From the NCBI RefSeq assembly GCF_008274585.1, contig NZ_VTRT01000011.1, positions 1 through 49,296 of the forward strand: a stretch of DNA of 49,296 bases, read 5' to 3'. How positions within the stretch are numbered: the first letter of the stretch is position 1; each line of letters begins with the position of its first letter. Below, piece by piece: positions 26,037 through 36,000 of the stretch. A model generated the notes under the pieces. It was not told the origin of the DNA. It searched no databases and saw nothing but the letters and a program-made list of their open reading frames with translations. A program made the translations under genes and the position numbers. This DNA is from Pedobacter sp. BS3 (lineage in GTDB: Bacteria > Bacteroidota > Bacteroidia > Sphingobacteriales > Sphingobacteriaceae).

Positions 26037-28142
26037 GTGAAGCACTATATCAGGACAATCATACTGGCCGGTTTGTTTGCGATAAATGCAGGAGTAGCAA
26101 AGCTACAGGCACAAGAACAGATAACCATAGGCTCAGAAATATGGATAGAACCCGGCCAGCGCAAAGAAGAAATCGAAGAATGGTTCAGACTGTCCAGCCA
26201 GAACAAAATGCGCTCCGTACGCCTGTTCATGATGTGGAACTACATCGAAGAAAAACCCGGAGTATTCAATTTTATACAATACGATTGGGCCTTTGCCGCG
26301 GCAAACAAATACAACATAAAAATAGAAGCCACCCTATGCGCCATACACGGTCCCGTAAGCGCCAGCAAAATATATCATGGCCGTCCGCAGTTCAACGAAC
26401 TATTCCCCACAGAAGAACTGATGCACAAGTCAGCAATATATATCGAAAAAACAGTAAACAAGTATAAAAATAACAAAGCCCTGGAAAGCTGGTGGCTGCT
26501 GAATGAACCCAGAAGGTTCGACGCCACCTCACCCTTAGCCACCCAAAAGCTGCAAGAATGGGTAAAGCAAAAATATAAGACCATCGAAGCCGTCAATAAA
26601 GCCTGGATAGAAAACTATAAAAACTTCACAGAAATAAAATACGACCCCCTGTGGACCCAGGGGAACTATTTTTACTGGCCGGTGCCCTCCATAGACTGGT
26701 ACCAGTTCCAGCGGGACTACCTGACCTTCAACCTGCAGTGGATAGCCGGGCAAATACGCCAGTACGACAAAAAGACCGAAATAACGATGAACCCCGCCAA
26801 CGTTTTCGAGTCAGCCCACCAATACGATTTACCAGCCTATAAAACATTCAACAACATCCTGGGCGCATCCATGCACGCCTCCTGGCAGCTCAGGTTTATG
26901 GAACGCGAACAATACGGGTACGCCGTAGCAGGCATCTCAGAAATATTAAAAGGCGCAGCCCCGCAAGGGAAATTCTGGATTAGCGAACTACAGGGAGGCA
27001 ATAACATCTGGAGCGGCAAAACCCCCATGTGCCCCGACTCGCTGGACTTAGCACAATGGATATGGACCGGTATAGGCTCCGGAGCCAGAAAAGTAGTGTA
27101 TTGGGCCTTAAACTACCGCAGGCAGGGAATAGAAGCAGGCGAATGGGGACTGTTCGGCTTTAGAGGCGAAGCCACCGACCGTTCCAGGGTAACATTAAAA
27201 ATGAACCAGGTGCTGGAAAAATACCAGGCATTCTTTAAAGACGCCAAACCCTATAAGCCCAAAGTAACCCTGATTCTCAGCCCCGAAACCATGCGTGTGC
27301 TGTTACACATCGACGCCTTTGGAACAGGCGCCCGGCTGTTTGACAAAGATGCCCACATGCGGAGCCTGATGATGTGGTTCGTAGCATTACAAGAAATAGG
27401 CTGCCAGGCAGACATCCGCTATATGAACGATTACGAATGGAATTCACCAGAGCAGGGGCGTATAGCGATATTAGCCAATGCAGTCTCTATACCCACAGCA
27501 CAAGTAACGCAGATACAGCAATTTGTAGCCAGCGGAAACCAGCTTATCGCCGAAGGGCTCACCGGCTTTTTTGACGAATACGAAACCAATACCTTTCAAA
27601 CCAGCTTTGATATGGAAAAACTGTTAGGCGGCAGAATGACAGACATAAGATACCAGGAAGACCCTAAAAGTTTCCAGGTAGACGGTCAGGAAGAAAAGCT
27701 GCCCGCATATATATGGAAGCCCTTATTGCAAGCCACCTCAGGCACTGCAAAAATAGCAGGAAAAGACGGCGGAGATATCATAGCCCTGCGGAACAGCTTT
27801 GGAAACGGAACAACGCTGTGGATGCCAGCCTGTTTCAGCTTAGGAGCTTTGCCATCAAATACAAGGCCGCTCGCCTTATTAGCAGGAACAGAGCTAAAAA
27901 CCACCTTACAATCGCAGCCCTTTTACTTTAAAGAATATACCAAAGGCGCATTGCTTCGCATGATGCAGAATGGCAATCAATATCTGACGGTGATAACCAA
28001 TAATAATAAAACGGCGATAAATGCAGAACTGGTTAACACCTTAAAGCTGAACCCAACGGTGATATTCGGAAACGGGGCAGCCCTGGAAGGCACTAAAGTA
28101 CATCTAACGGGACGCGAAACCTTGGTTATCCTATGGAAGTAA
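26037..28142 (+). CDS. GH42-like beta-galactosidase, exported
   Basis: 701 residues, GTG start (26037) following an AT-rich stretch; the frame opens with a signal peptide (KHYIRTIILAGLFAINAG... LQAQ). The catalytic (beta/alpha)8 domain has the clan GH-A pair: acid/base E157 in WWLLNEPRRF and nucleophile E317 in KFWISELQGG, spacing 160 residues, as in GH42 beta-galactosidases. A beta-galactosidase trimerisation-type domain follows at about 415-590 (KVTLILSPETMRVLLHIDAF, RIAILANAVSIPTAQ), then a small C-terminal beta domain. Expected to hydrolyse terminal beta-galactosides in the periplasm or at the surface. C-rich codon usage, like the preceding gene. GH42 over neighbouring GH-A families is likely but not certain. 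Confidence 0.82.
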   Translation: MKHYIRTIILAGLFAINAGVAKLQAQEQITIGSEIWIEPGQRKEEIEEWFRLSSQNKMRSVRLFMMWNYIEEKPGVFNFIQYDWAFAAANKYNIKIEATLCAIHGPVSASKIYHGRPQFNELFPTEELMHKSAIYIEKTVNKYKNNKALESWWLLNEPRRFDATSPLATQKLQEWVKQKYKTIEAVNKAWIENYKNFTEIKYDPLWTQGNYFYWPVPSIDWYQFQRDYLTFNLQWIAGQIRQYDKKTEITMNPANVFESAHQYDLPAYKTFNNILGASMHASWQLRFMEREQYGYAVAGISEILKGAAPQGKFWISELQGGNNIWSGKTPMCPDSLDLAQWIWTGIGSGARKVVYWALNYRRQGIEAGEWGLFGFRGEATDRSRVTLKMNQVLEKYQAFFKDAKPYKPKVTLILSPETMRVLLHIDAFGTGARLFDKDAHMRSLMMWFVALQEIGCQADIRYMNDYEWNSPEQGRIAILANAVSIPTAQVTQIQQFVASGNQLIAEGLTGFFDEYETNTFQTSFDMEKLLGGRMTDIRYQEDPKSFQVDGQEEKLPAYIWKPLLQATSGTAKIAGKDGGDIIALRNSFGNGTTLWMPACFSLGALPSNTRPLALLAGTELKTTLQSQPFYFKEYTKGALLRMMQNGNQYLTVITNNNKTAINAELVNTLKLNPTVIFGNGAALEGTKVHLTGRETLVILWK

Positions 28143-28187
28143 TGATGGGTATTCTCTGAAGTCTGATACTGTTTTAAGAAATAAATT

Positions 28188-29600
28188 ATGCGAATGAAAA
28201 CTATACACTTTATTCTCTTATGTCTTTTCTGCCTGGTAGGTAAGGTATATGCCCGGGTAGATTTGCCATCAGTATTTTCGGATGGAATGGTTATGCAGCG
28301 GCAGTCGAAAGTAGCCGTTTGGGGGAAGAGCGATGCCGGAGCTAAAATAACAATAGTTCCTTCATGGAATGAAAAGTTGTACACTACAGCAAGCGATAGC
28401 AGCGGTACCTGGAAGCTGAACATTGCTACCCCGGCTGCCGGAGGTCCTTATACCCTGACCGTTAGCGATAGCCAAAGCCAGCTTGTTTTATCGGATATAT
28501 GGATAGGCGAAGTTTGGGTAGCATCAGGGCAATCCAATATGGCAATGCCGGTTAGAGGTTTTACCACAGATTCCATTTTGAACGGACAGAAAATCATAGC
28601 GACGGCAGAAAATCCTTACATTCGCTTTTACACAGGTCCGCAGATATCCTGGGGTAAACCGCTTACGGATTTCAGGCGCAATAACTGGCAGCCATCAACG
28701 CCGGTGTCGGTGAGGAACTTTAGCGCTGCTGCCTATACGTTTGCCCGTGAATTACAGCGGCGCTTACAGGTTCCTGTTGGGATTATACAGGTAGCCTGGG
28801 GCGGTACGGTTATCCAGGCCTGGATGAGCGCACACAGCCTGAGCACATTTCCGTCAGTGCATGTACCCGAAGAAATAAATGGTGCCTTTGAAAATAAAAA
28901 CACTCCTGCCGGCTTATTTAACGGGATGATAGCTCCCATTGCCGGGTATGGTATTAAAGGAGTAATATGGTACCAGGGTGAGCAAAATGTACGGGAGCCG
29001 GATGCCTACGCGAAGTTGTTCCCGGCTATGGTAAAAAACTGGCGACAGGTGTGGAATGCGGATTTCCCTTTCTATTATGCACAGATAGCTCCCTGGGATT
29101 ATAAAAGTATGAATAAGAAAGCTCCGCTGCTAAGAGAAGCCCAGCTAAATAGTTTACAAACAATTCCCAATTCAGGAATGGCTGTACTCACAGATGTCGG
29201 GGCGGAAAAAACAATTCATCCTCCTGATAAGGAGTCGGTAGGCAAGCGCCTGGCTTATATCGCTTTGGCAAAAACGTATCATCAGCCTATCGCGTGGTCC
29301 GGGCCGGTATATCGGAATATGCAGGCAGAACATAATGCCTTGCTGCTGAGCTTTGGCCATGCCGAAGGTCTGCATTTTTCGGGTACAACATCGGATAATT
29401 TTGAAATAGCCGGAGCCGACCGGGTATTTTATCCGGCGAAAGCCCTCATAACAGGGAATAAAATACGTGTGAGTGCTGAACAGGTAGTCCGACCAGTGGC
29501 AGCCCGGTATGCGTTTAAAGGCTGGGTTGCAGGCGATTTATTTAATAAAGACGGTCTGCCTGCATCATCTTTCAGAACAGATAACTGGCCGGTAAACTGA
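28188..29600 (+). CDS. Sialate O-acetylesterase-like SGNH carbohydrate esterase
   Basis: 470 residues with signal peptide (about 1-24, ending KVYAR). N-terminal jelly-roll begins VDLPSVFSDGMVMQRQSKVA, a hallmark of the sialate-9-O-acetylesterase (SASA/DUF303) family. The nucleophile is S116 in VASGQSNMAMPV; GVIWYQGEQNV supplies the QGE block; the Asp-His pair is probably in LTDVGAEKTIHPPDKESVG. It removes acetyl groups from sugars; in plant-glycan loci relatives act on acetylated pectin or xylan, so sialate is not assured. Codon usage returns to the AT-rich local style. The AraC gene begins 25 nt downstream. Confidence 0.88.
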   Translation: MRMKTIHFILLCLFCLVGKVYARVDLPSVFSDGMVMQRQSKVAVWGKSDAGAKITIVPSWNEKLYTTASDSSGTWKLNIATPAAGGPYTLTVSDSQSQLVLSDIWIGEVWVASGQSNMAMPVRGFTTDSILNGQKIIATAENPYIRFYTGPQISWGKPLTDFRRNNWQPSTPVSVRNFSAAAYTFARELQRRLQVPVGIIQVAWGGTVIQAWMSAHSLSTFPSVHVPEEINGAFENKNTPAGLFNGMIAPIAGYGIKGVIWYQGEQNVREPDAYAKLFPAMVKNWRQVWNADFPFYYAQIAPWDYKSMNKKAPLLREAQLNSLQTIPNSGMAVLTDVGAEKTIHPPDKESVGKRLAYIALAKTYHQPIAWSGPVYRNMQAEHNALLLSFGHAEGLHFSGTTSDNFEIAGADRVFYPAKALITGNKIRVSAEQVVRPVAARYAFKGWVAGDLFNKDGLPASSFRTDNWPVN

Positions 29601-29625
29601 GCCAAACCCAATAATAAGCCGGAAA

Positions 29626-30498
29626 ATGAAGGCCAGCTTACATACCGTAATACCTGAGCATCAGCATTCATACCGGGTGTTCCACACGATTCAGCCGCAT
29701 TTCGGCACCGTATGGCATTACCATCCTGAACTGGAGCTTCATTATATTATCCGGGGCGAAGGAATACGTTTTATCGGCGACAGTATAGACCACTTTAGTT
29801 CGGGCGAGCTGGTGTTACTGGGAGCAAACCTGCCTCATACCTGGCGCTGTCGCGAAGAATATTTCAGGAATGATAGCGATAAAGTTGCCGAAGCTATGGT
29901 AGTACAATTTTTGCCGGAATGTTTAGGTTGTGATTTCCTGGAATTACCCGAATCCTGGCCACTCACCCGTCTGTTTGATAAGGCATCTGCCGGAATGTTC
30001 ATCAGGGGTAAAAGTAAGGATGAAGTGTGCCGGCTGATGCAGCATGCTATGCTGGCTGATGGACTGGAGCGGTTGGTGATTTTATTGCGCATATTAAAAA
30101 TTCTTGCTCATACAGAAGAATATCACCCGATTTCAGCAACTAATAACTTTCGGCCAAAGGAGGCCGACCGGCTACGGTTAAACCGTATTTACGATTATAC
30201 ATTAACCCATTACAGGAATGCCATCAGCCTGAATGAAATAGCAGCAATATGTCATACCAGCATTGCCAATTTTTGCCGCTACTTTAAGCAGATAACGAGG
30301 AAAACGTACAGCAACTTTTTAACAGAGGTGCGCATTAATCAGGCCTGCAGGATGTTACTTGAGACCAGCAATACCGTAACGTATATCAGCTACGAATGCG
30401 GATTTAATACTACCGCCAGCTTCTACCATCATTTTAAAAAATTAAAAGGGGTTACTCCGTCAGTATATAAGAAAAGCCTGTTCAGGGATTGTCTTTAA
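29626..30498 (+). CDS. AraC-family regulator with cupin sensor (paralogue 2)
   Basis: 290 residues. Same layout as the protein at 4743-5606: cupin (FGTVWHYHPELELHYIIRGE, then LLGANLPHTWRCREEYF) and a double helix-turn-helix at about 190-285 (ISLNEIAAICHTSIANFCRY; CGFNTTASFYHHFKKLKGVT). Closest to the third paralogue at 45781: even the ribosome-binding region is alike (AAGCCGGAAAATGA here, AAGCCGGAAATGA there), so the two arose by duplication including non-coding DNA. It ends PUL A, 25 nt after the esterase, and operator copy 3 lies 8 nt beyond its stop codon. Likely activator of the locus; ligand unknown. Confidence 0.9.
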   Translation: MKASLHTVIPEHQHSYRVFHTIQPHFGTVWHYHPELELHYIIRGEGIRFIGDSIDHFSSGELVLLGANLPHTWRCREEYFRNDSDKVAEAMVVQFLPECLGCDFLELPESWPLTRLFDKASAGMFIRGKSKDEVCRLMQHAMLADGLERLVILLRILKILAHTEEYHPISATNNFRPKEADRLRLNRIYDYTLTHYRNAISLNEIAAICHTSIANFCRYFKQITRKTYSNFLTEVRINQACRMLLETSNTVTYISYECGFNTTASFYHHFKKLKGVTPSVYKKSLFRDCL

Positions 30499-30505
30499 TA
30501 AGTTC

Positions 30506-30572
30506 ATGATAATATCCTACATAAATAGGATAAGAATTGCAATAATTTATATCATTGATTTCTGTACATTAG
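30506..30572 (+). promoter_or_regulatory. Operator copy 3 and -7 element of sigma B
   Basis: ATGATAATATCCTACA at 30506-30521, then TAAATAGGATAAGAA. Here the inverted repeat ATCCTA-N6-TAGGAT is perfect. TACATTAG at 30565-30572 matches five of six fixed bases of TAnnTTTG and starts exactly 59 nt after the motif start. No -33 TTG at the proper distance. The predicted start near 30577 leaves a leader of about 170 nt before sigma B. Confidence 0.73.
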
Positions 30573-30746
30573 CAGTAATTGTTAACCAATTATAGGAACT
30601 CATTTGTGCCTATCGCTTTCAGGTAGTATTCAGGTATACCCGGTTGGGATGCCAGGGAACTATGGATTTTAATAATCATATAATAGAACGGTAATATGCT
30701 GGTTAACTTATGTTTTTTCTTTTGCGGGTAAATTGCAGCTCACTGG

Positions 30747-31313
30747 ATGGAAAAAGATGAAGAACTTTTATCGGGATTATCAGCCGGAAATCAGGTTGCC
30801 TTCACCACTATTTATCGTAAATACTGGCCTGAGCTTTATAATGTCGCCTATAAACGGGTAAAGAACCGGGAGTTGAGTCAGGATATTGTTCAGAATGTAT
30901 TTACTTCGCTGTGGGATAGAAGGCAGCATGCCAAAATCAGGAACCTTCCGGCTTATTTGCATACCTCTGTTAAGTTTCAGGTCTTAAAACAAAGCATTCA
31001 TCATGCAGGTTCTCCGGTACTATTAGAGGAACTGGAAAATATAATCACTTCTCCGTTCAATACAGACGACCCTATCCGTTATAAAGAAATAACCGAACTG
31101 GTACAAGCCTGGATAAACATATTGCCAGAAAAAAGACGAGAGATTTTTCTGCTGCATTATCGTGAGGAGTTATCTACGCTGCAAATTGCAGAGGTGCTCA
31201 AGGTTTCCCGCAAAACCGTACAAAACCAGTTAAATACCGCTACCCAAACCCTTAAGCTGCGGGTGGTGCAATCGTTATCCATACTCATCTTCCTGTATTT
31301 TATCCTCCGTTGA
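30747..31313 (+). CDS. ECF RNA polymerase sigma factor, FecI-like (sigma B)
   Basis: 188 residues. Region 2 at about 18-85 (AFTTIYRKYWPELYNVAYKR, ELSQDIVQNVFTSLWDRR) and region 4 at about 118-170 (WINILPEKRREIFLLHYREE, IAEVLKVSRKTVQNQLNTA). After region 4 comes a hydrophobic tail, VVQSLSILIFLYFILR, which could dock on the membrane. It probably drives the SusC B operon. It is unusually far (461 bp) from its FecR partner, because a hairpin-rich repeat block intervenes. Operator copy 3 upstream suggests AraC control of the sigma gene itself. Confidence 0.92.
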   Translation: MEKDEELLSGLSAGNQVAFTTIYRKYWPELYNVAYKRVKNRELSQDIVQNVFTSLWDRRQHAKIRNLPAYLHTSVKFQVLKQSIHHAGSPVLLEELENIITSPFNTDDPIRYKEITELVQAWINILPEKRREIFLLHYREELSTLQIAEVLKVSRKTVQNQLNTATQTLKLRVVQSLSILIFLYFILR

Positions 31314-31329
31314 GTAAGGTTAAGACTGA

Positions 31330-31549
31330 GACTAAGGTTAAGGATGTCTAAGACTGTCCGAGTTCCGCAGGGGCTCTACGGATTAGGCAATATAATGGAG
31401 TCTTTCAGACTCCGGAAAAATACTGCTTGGGCACATATCGGAGTCAGAGACTCCGTTTTATTTATAAAATCCTTAGAACGTTGCACTAACTCTAAGGACA
31501 GGCTGTGAGATTGAGGTCAAGGCTAAGGTTAAGGTTGTCTGTATAAGAC
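31330..31549. repeat. Hairpin block between direct repeats, inside the sigma B-FecR B gap
   Basis: Two perfect hairpins share one stem theme: 31397-31413 (GGAGTCT/AGACTCC, loop TTC) and 31439-31455 (CGGAGTC/GACTCCG, loop AGA). They are bracketed by related direct repeats at 31330-31354 and 31521-31549, both containing CTAAGGTTAAGG(A/T)TGTCT and ending AAGAC. The layout suggests an inserted REP-like unit. Confidence 0.75.
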
Positions 31550-31774
31550 ATTTTAACCTTAGGCTTCTTTCAGGCTTCCGGACTTTCCCGACTTGCGGAC
31601 TATAGGCTATGACTACGAACGACACGGACATTGTCCACTGTCAACTTTTAGAGATAAACTACATGGACATTGTCAACTGTCCATTATCCACTGTCCATTA
31701 TTTAATTTTTTTCTCCTCCGTTTGGGACTTTTAGTCTTTTCCGGTACATATCTATAAACGAAGGGATATAATCC
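31550..31774. other. Non-coding low-complexity spacer before FecR B
   Basis: No gene. 31567-31600 matches the pyrimidine-rich element near 153-190 at the start of the window. 31632-31703 consists of degenerate TTGTCCACTGTCAAC/TTGTCAACTGTCCATTATCC words in loose tandem. A purine-poor ATTTAATTTTTTTC run follows. FecR B translation starts at 31775. Confidence 0.5.
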
Positions 31775-32989
31775 ATGGAGAATTATAAGGCCAAGCCTGA
31801 TATGATAGCTGTTGTACAGAAGTACCTGAGTGGCAATGCCACAAAGGAGGAATTAAAATTCCTGGAATTGTATTACGGATATTTCGAAAGTGAAGACGAT
31901 ATCCTTAATAAGTTAACTGACGAAGAACGGCAACAACTCCAGGAGGCAATGGAATCTCATCTTTTGCGTCACATTGCCACAGCAGGAAAAGCGGCAAAAC
32001 CATCTAAAACTCCAGTTATAGCTATCAAAACAATACGTTTAGGCATAGCAGCTTCTTTATTTATCACTATCGGATGCGGTGTATGGTTCTACCTGGCCCG
32101 GCAGGGGACAACAGGTAATGAGGTAAAACAGACATTAGCTTATCACCAAAACAATAAACCGCAGCAGCAAGCCATATTAACACTGGCCAATGGTAAAAAG
32201 ATTAACCTTGATGCCGCGAAGAACGGTCGGATTGCGGAAGAAGCAGGAATTAATATCAAAAAATCAGCCGATGGTACATTGGTTTACACTCAGTCCGCTA
32301 AGCAGCTAAGCGCCAATATACCTGCCTATAACACTATTTCCACGCCCAACGGACGGCAATACCAGCTTAACCTGCCCGATGGCACTAAGGTGTGGCTGAA
32401 CGCGGCGTCGGCTTTAACTTATCCTGTTTCATTTACAGGGAATTTGCGAAATGTTGAACTGGTTGGCGAAGCCTATTTTGAAGTCGCGAAAAATGCGAAC
32501 ATGCCTTTTGTTGTAGCCGCACGAGGTACAAAGGTAGAAGTGCTGGGGACGCATTTTAATGTATCGGCTTACACCGATGATGATTTGGTTAAAACTGCCC
32601 TTATCGAAGGTTCGGTTCGCATGTCAAATAAAAATGATGCCGTGATACTAAAACCTGGCCAGCAGGGTGCCGGTACTTCAGAAAGCCTGGACATTGGCGT
32701 AAAACCGGTAAACGTGCAGCAGGCAACCGCCTGGAAAGATGGGTATTTTATCTTCAGGAATAATACTATCCGCGAAGTAATGAAACAAGTAGCACGCTGG
32801 TATAACGTCGGGGTAGAGTATAAGATATCAGGAGACGATAAACGTTTCGGAGGAATTTATTCGAGGACAAATGATTTGGAAGAATTATTAAAAGGACTGG
32901 AGCTAACCGGCCTGGTGAAATTTAAAATTATAACCGGTAGTCGAGAAGGACAAGCGGCAGGAGAAAGGAGCGTGATGGTGATGGATTAA
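31775..32989 (+). CDS. FecR-family anti-sigma factor (FecR B)
   Basis: 404 residues. Cytoplasmic sigma-binding region to about residue 85, transmembrane helix at about 89-110 (LGIAASLFITIGCGVWFYLA), periplasmic FecR domain (LPDGTKVWLNAASALTYPVS; GEAYFEVAKNANMPF; VEVLGTHFNVSAYTDDD) and C-terminal DUF4974 domain (GYFIFRNNTIREVMKQVARW). It restrains sigma B until SusC B binds substrate. It is directly upstream of SusC B, the standard order. Confidence 0.92.
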   Translation: MENYKAKPDMIAVVQKYLSGNATKEELKFLELYYGYFESEDDILNKLTDEERQQLQEAMESHLLRHIATAGKAAKPSKTPVIAIKTIRLGIAASLFITIGCGVWFYLARQGTTGNEVKQTLAYHQNNKPQQQAILTLANGKKINLDAAKNGRIAEEAGINIKKSADGTLVYTQSAKQLSANIPAYNTISTPNGRQYQLNLPDGTKVWLNAASALTYPVSFTGNLRNVELVGEAYFEVAKNANMPFVVAARGTKVEVLGTHFNVSAYTDDDLVKTALIEGSVRMSNKNDAVILKPGQQGAGTSESLDIGVKPVNVQQATAWKDGYFIFRNNTIREVMKQVARWYNVGVEYKISGDDKRFGGIYSRTNDLEELLKGLELTGLVKFKIITGSREGQAAGERSVMVMD

Positions 32990-33014
32990 TCTTTTCAGGT
33001 GGTCCGTAAAATTT

Positions 33015-33041
33015 CCCGGGAACGGGGCAAACGCTCCCGGG
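33015..33041 (+). terminator. GC-rich hairpin between FecR B and SusC B
   Basis: CCCGGGA (33015-33021) and TCCCGGG (33035-33041) form a perfect 7-bp stem around a 13-nt loop, 26 bp after the FecR stop. There is no strong T-run, so it may be an mRNA stabiliser or partial terminator separating the regulatory genes from the strongly induced SusC operon. Confidence 0.45.
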
Positions 33042-33082
33042 GTAGTTGTGCGGGCTAACTCATTATTGTTTTTGCAAACCAA

Positions 33083-36000
33083 TTGATAATAGTTAAACCC
33101 AACGTTCAAATGTATATAAAAAATACCGCATTTAATGGCGGCAGTGCTGCCTGCGCTCACTTAAAACTCTTTCGTATTATGAAGTTAATGTGTGCATTTA
33201 TGTTCGTGGCTGTCATGCAGGTTAGCGCAACCTCGTATGCCCAGAAAATAAACATAGCATTTAAAAACGCTAATCTGGAAGATGTGTTTATCCGGTTAAA
33301 GCAGGAAAGCGGTTATAACTTTCTGTACAATGCGCAACTGCTGGAATCGGCAAAACCGGTAACACTTTCGCTTAAGCAAGCTACCATAAACCAGGTGATG
33401 AATAATTTAATGGCTAACCAGCCCTTAACCTATACCATCAATCAAAAAACCATCACCATACAGCCCAGGCTACAGCAGCCGGATATACCGGTAAGAGGCC
33501 GTATAACTGATGAGCAGGGCGAGGCATTGCCCGGTGTAAATATAAAAGTGAAAGGTACCGCTGTTGGGGCAATATCGGCCGCTGATGGAACCTATACATT
33601 AAAAGTTCTTGATACCAAAAGCATATTGGTGTTCTCATTCCTGGGATTTGTAAGCCAGGAAATACCAGTGGCCGGCCATACCACTATCAATGTAACCCTC
33701 AAACAGCAAAATACCGATTTATCTGAGGTAGTAGTTACCGCCCTGGGTATCAAACGCGAAGAAAAGGCGTTGGGCTACGCTGTAACACAGGTAAAAGGCG
33801 AGCAGCTTACAGAAGCGCTTTCAAATAACTGGACGGATGCTTTATCTGGTAAAGTGGCGGGCTTAAATCTGGTGAGGTCGGGCGGAGGGCCGACAGGCTC
33901 AAACAAAATCATTTTACGTGGAGAAAGTAATCTGAACGGAGATAACGATGCGTTGATTGTAGTTGATGGCGTAGTGATTAATAACAGTAGTGGCCGTATG
34001 ACCGGAACCGGTGATGCCGGATACCTGGGAAGCGATTCGCCGGTAGACTTTGGTACAAGCTTAAATGACATTAATCCCGAAGATATAGAAAGCGTAAACG
34101 TATTAAAAGGACCCGGAGCCGCGGCATTGTATGGTCAGCGTGGCGCTAATGGAGCCATTATTATTACTACAAAATCGGGCAAACCGAGAGTGAAGGGCAT
34201 CGGCGTGACACTGAACTCGAATACTTCGATAGAAACCATATCCAGATGGCCTGATTACCAGTACGAGTATGGTTCTGGAACCGAAGGTGTTGACTACTTT
34301 TCATGGGGTTCCGCTGCCGATGGGTCCAGTACACGTAGTTCAAGCACCGCCTGGGGCCCAAAGTTTGATGGGCAAATGTATTTTCAATATGACCCGGTAA
34401 CACATACTGGAGCTACAGTAAGAACACCCTGGATTGCATATCCAAATAACCGGAAAGACTTTTTTGAAACGGGTAAGACCTTTACCAATAGTATAAGCCT
34501 GGACGGTGGAACAGCTAAAACGGCAGTACGTTTTTCATATACTAACGTTTACGATACCTGGATTATTCCTAATACCGGTTATAAAAGAAATACCATTGCC
34601 CTTTCTGCCAGCCAGAAAGTTACAGATAAACTGCAGATATCAACTAAAATTAACTATACCAATAAATGGAGTGATAATTTGCCGGCAACAGGTTATAACA
34701 ATCAAACCATTATGTACTGGAACATCATGCAGGTACCTAACGGTAACCTCGACTGGTTAAGAGAATACTGGATACCGGGAAAGGAAGGGGTTGAGCAGAG
34801 TTACCCATTTAGTAGTTCTCCCGATAATCCCTATTTGATTGTAAACGAGATGCTCAATAAGCTGAACAGGAATTCACTTACAGGTAATATACAGGCTAAC
34901 TACAACTTTACAAAGAATCTGAGTTTGATGGTACGTACCTCTATGGACTTTTCGTATGATAACCGCTCTGAGCAACGCCCGATGGATACACAAAAGTTTA
35001 CCTATGGGATGTTTCGCACCATGAATATTTTTGCCATGGAAGCCAACAGTGATTTCCTGTTAAAATATAACAGGAAGTTAAGCAGCAGGTTTGATGCGTC
35101 AATATCCGCCGGGGGTAGTATGCTGAAGAATCGTTATGTGAAAGATGAACTACGGGCCAACGCATTGCAGTATCCGCAAATTTTTACATTGGCAAACAGC
35201 AGAGATGTATTAACAGCCTTACCTTATCGTAGTGAGTATGCTATAAACAGCTTTTACGGATTAGGAACCTTGAGCTATAATAACTATTTATTTCTTGATG
35301 TTACGGCCCGTAATGACTGGAACAGTGTGCTGGCTACATCAACATCACTGGCAAATGTTTCGTTTTTCTATCCATCGGTTAACCTGAGTGCCATTGTATC
35401 TGATATGTTTAAATTACCGGCTGCAATATCGTATGCCAAGCTGCGGGCATCTTATGCGGGGGTAGGTAGCGGTGGTACAAAAGCATATCAGAATACCTAC
35501 AGTTTTACTACAGTAACTAACTATTCCGGTGGGCTACGGAACCCGGTAACGCTGCCTAATGTCAATCTGAAACCGCAGTATACCACCAGTTACGAAGTGG
35601 GGGCGGATGTCCGCCTTTTTAAAAGTCGTTTAGGATTTGATATAGCTCTGTATCAGGGTAATACGAAAGATCAGATTCTGGCCGCTACATTAGACAGATC
35701 GGCCGGGTATAATAATATTGTTGTAAACGGAGGGCTGGTGCGTAACCAGGGGATTGAAATTCAGGCTAACGCCAAACCCTTGGTTAACAAAAAAGGACTG
35801 AACTGGAATGTTTTTGCAACATTTTCTGCCAACAGAAATGAGGTTGTGCGATTAACAGATAGTTTGTATGCCCTTCAATTGCAAAACACACTATCCGGTC
35901 GTGGATCTATAGAGGCACGGGTTGGAGGAAGTATGAGTGCTATTTATGGGCCGGGTTATCAGCGTGCACCAGACGGACAAATTATCTACCAGGACGGTTA

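Noticed and set aside
416-29600. A complete sialic-acid catabolic pathway
   Set aside because: NanA-like lyase, sialate-esterase-like and BNR proteins are present, but the lyase loop is atypical, the RIP motif is missing, and no NanE, NanK, NagA or NagB was seen. Isomerase and ribulokinase point elsewhere.
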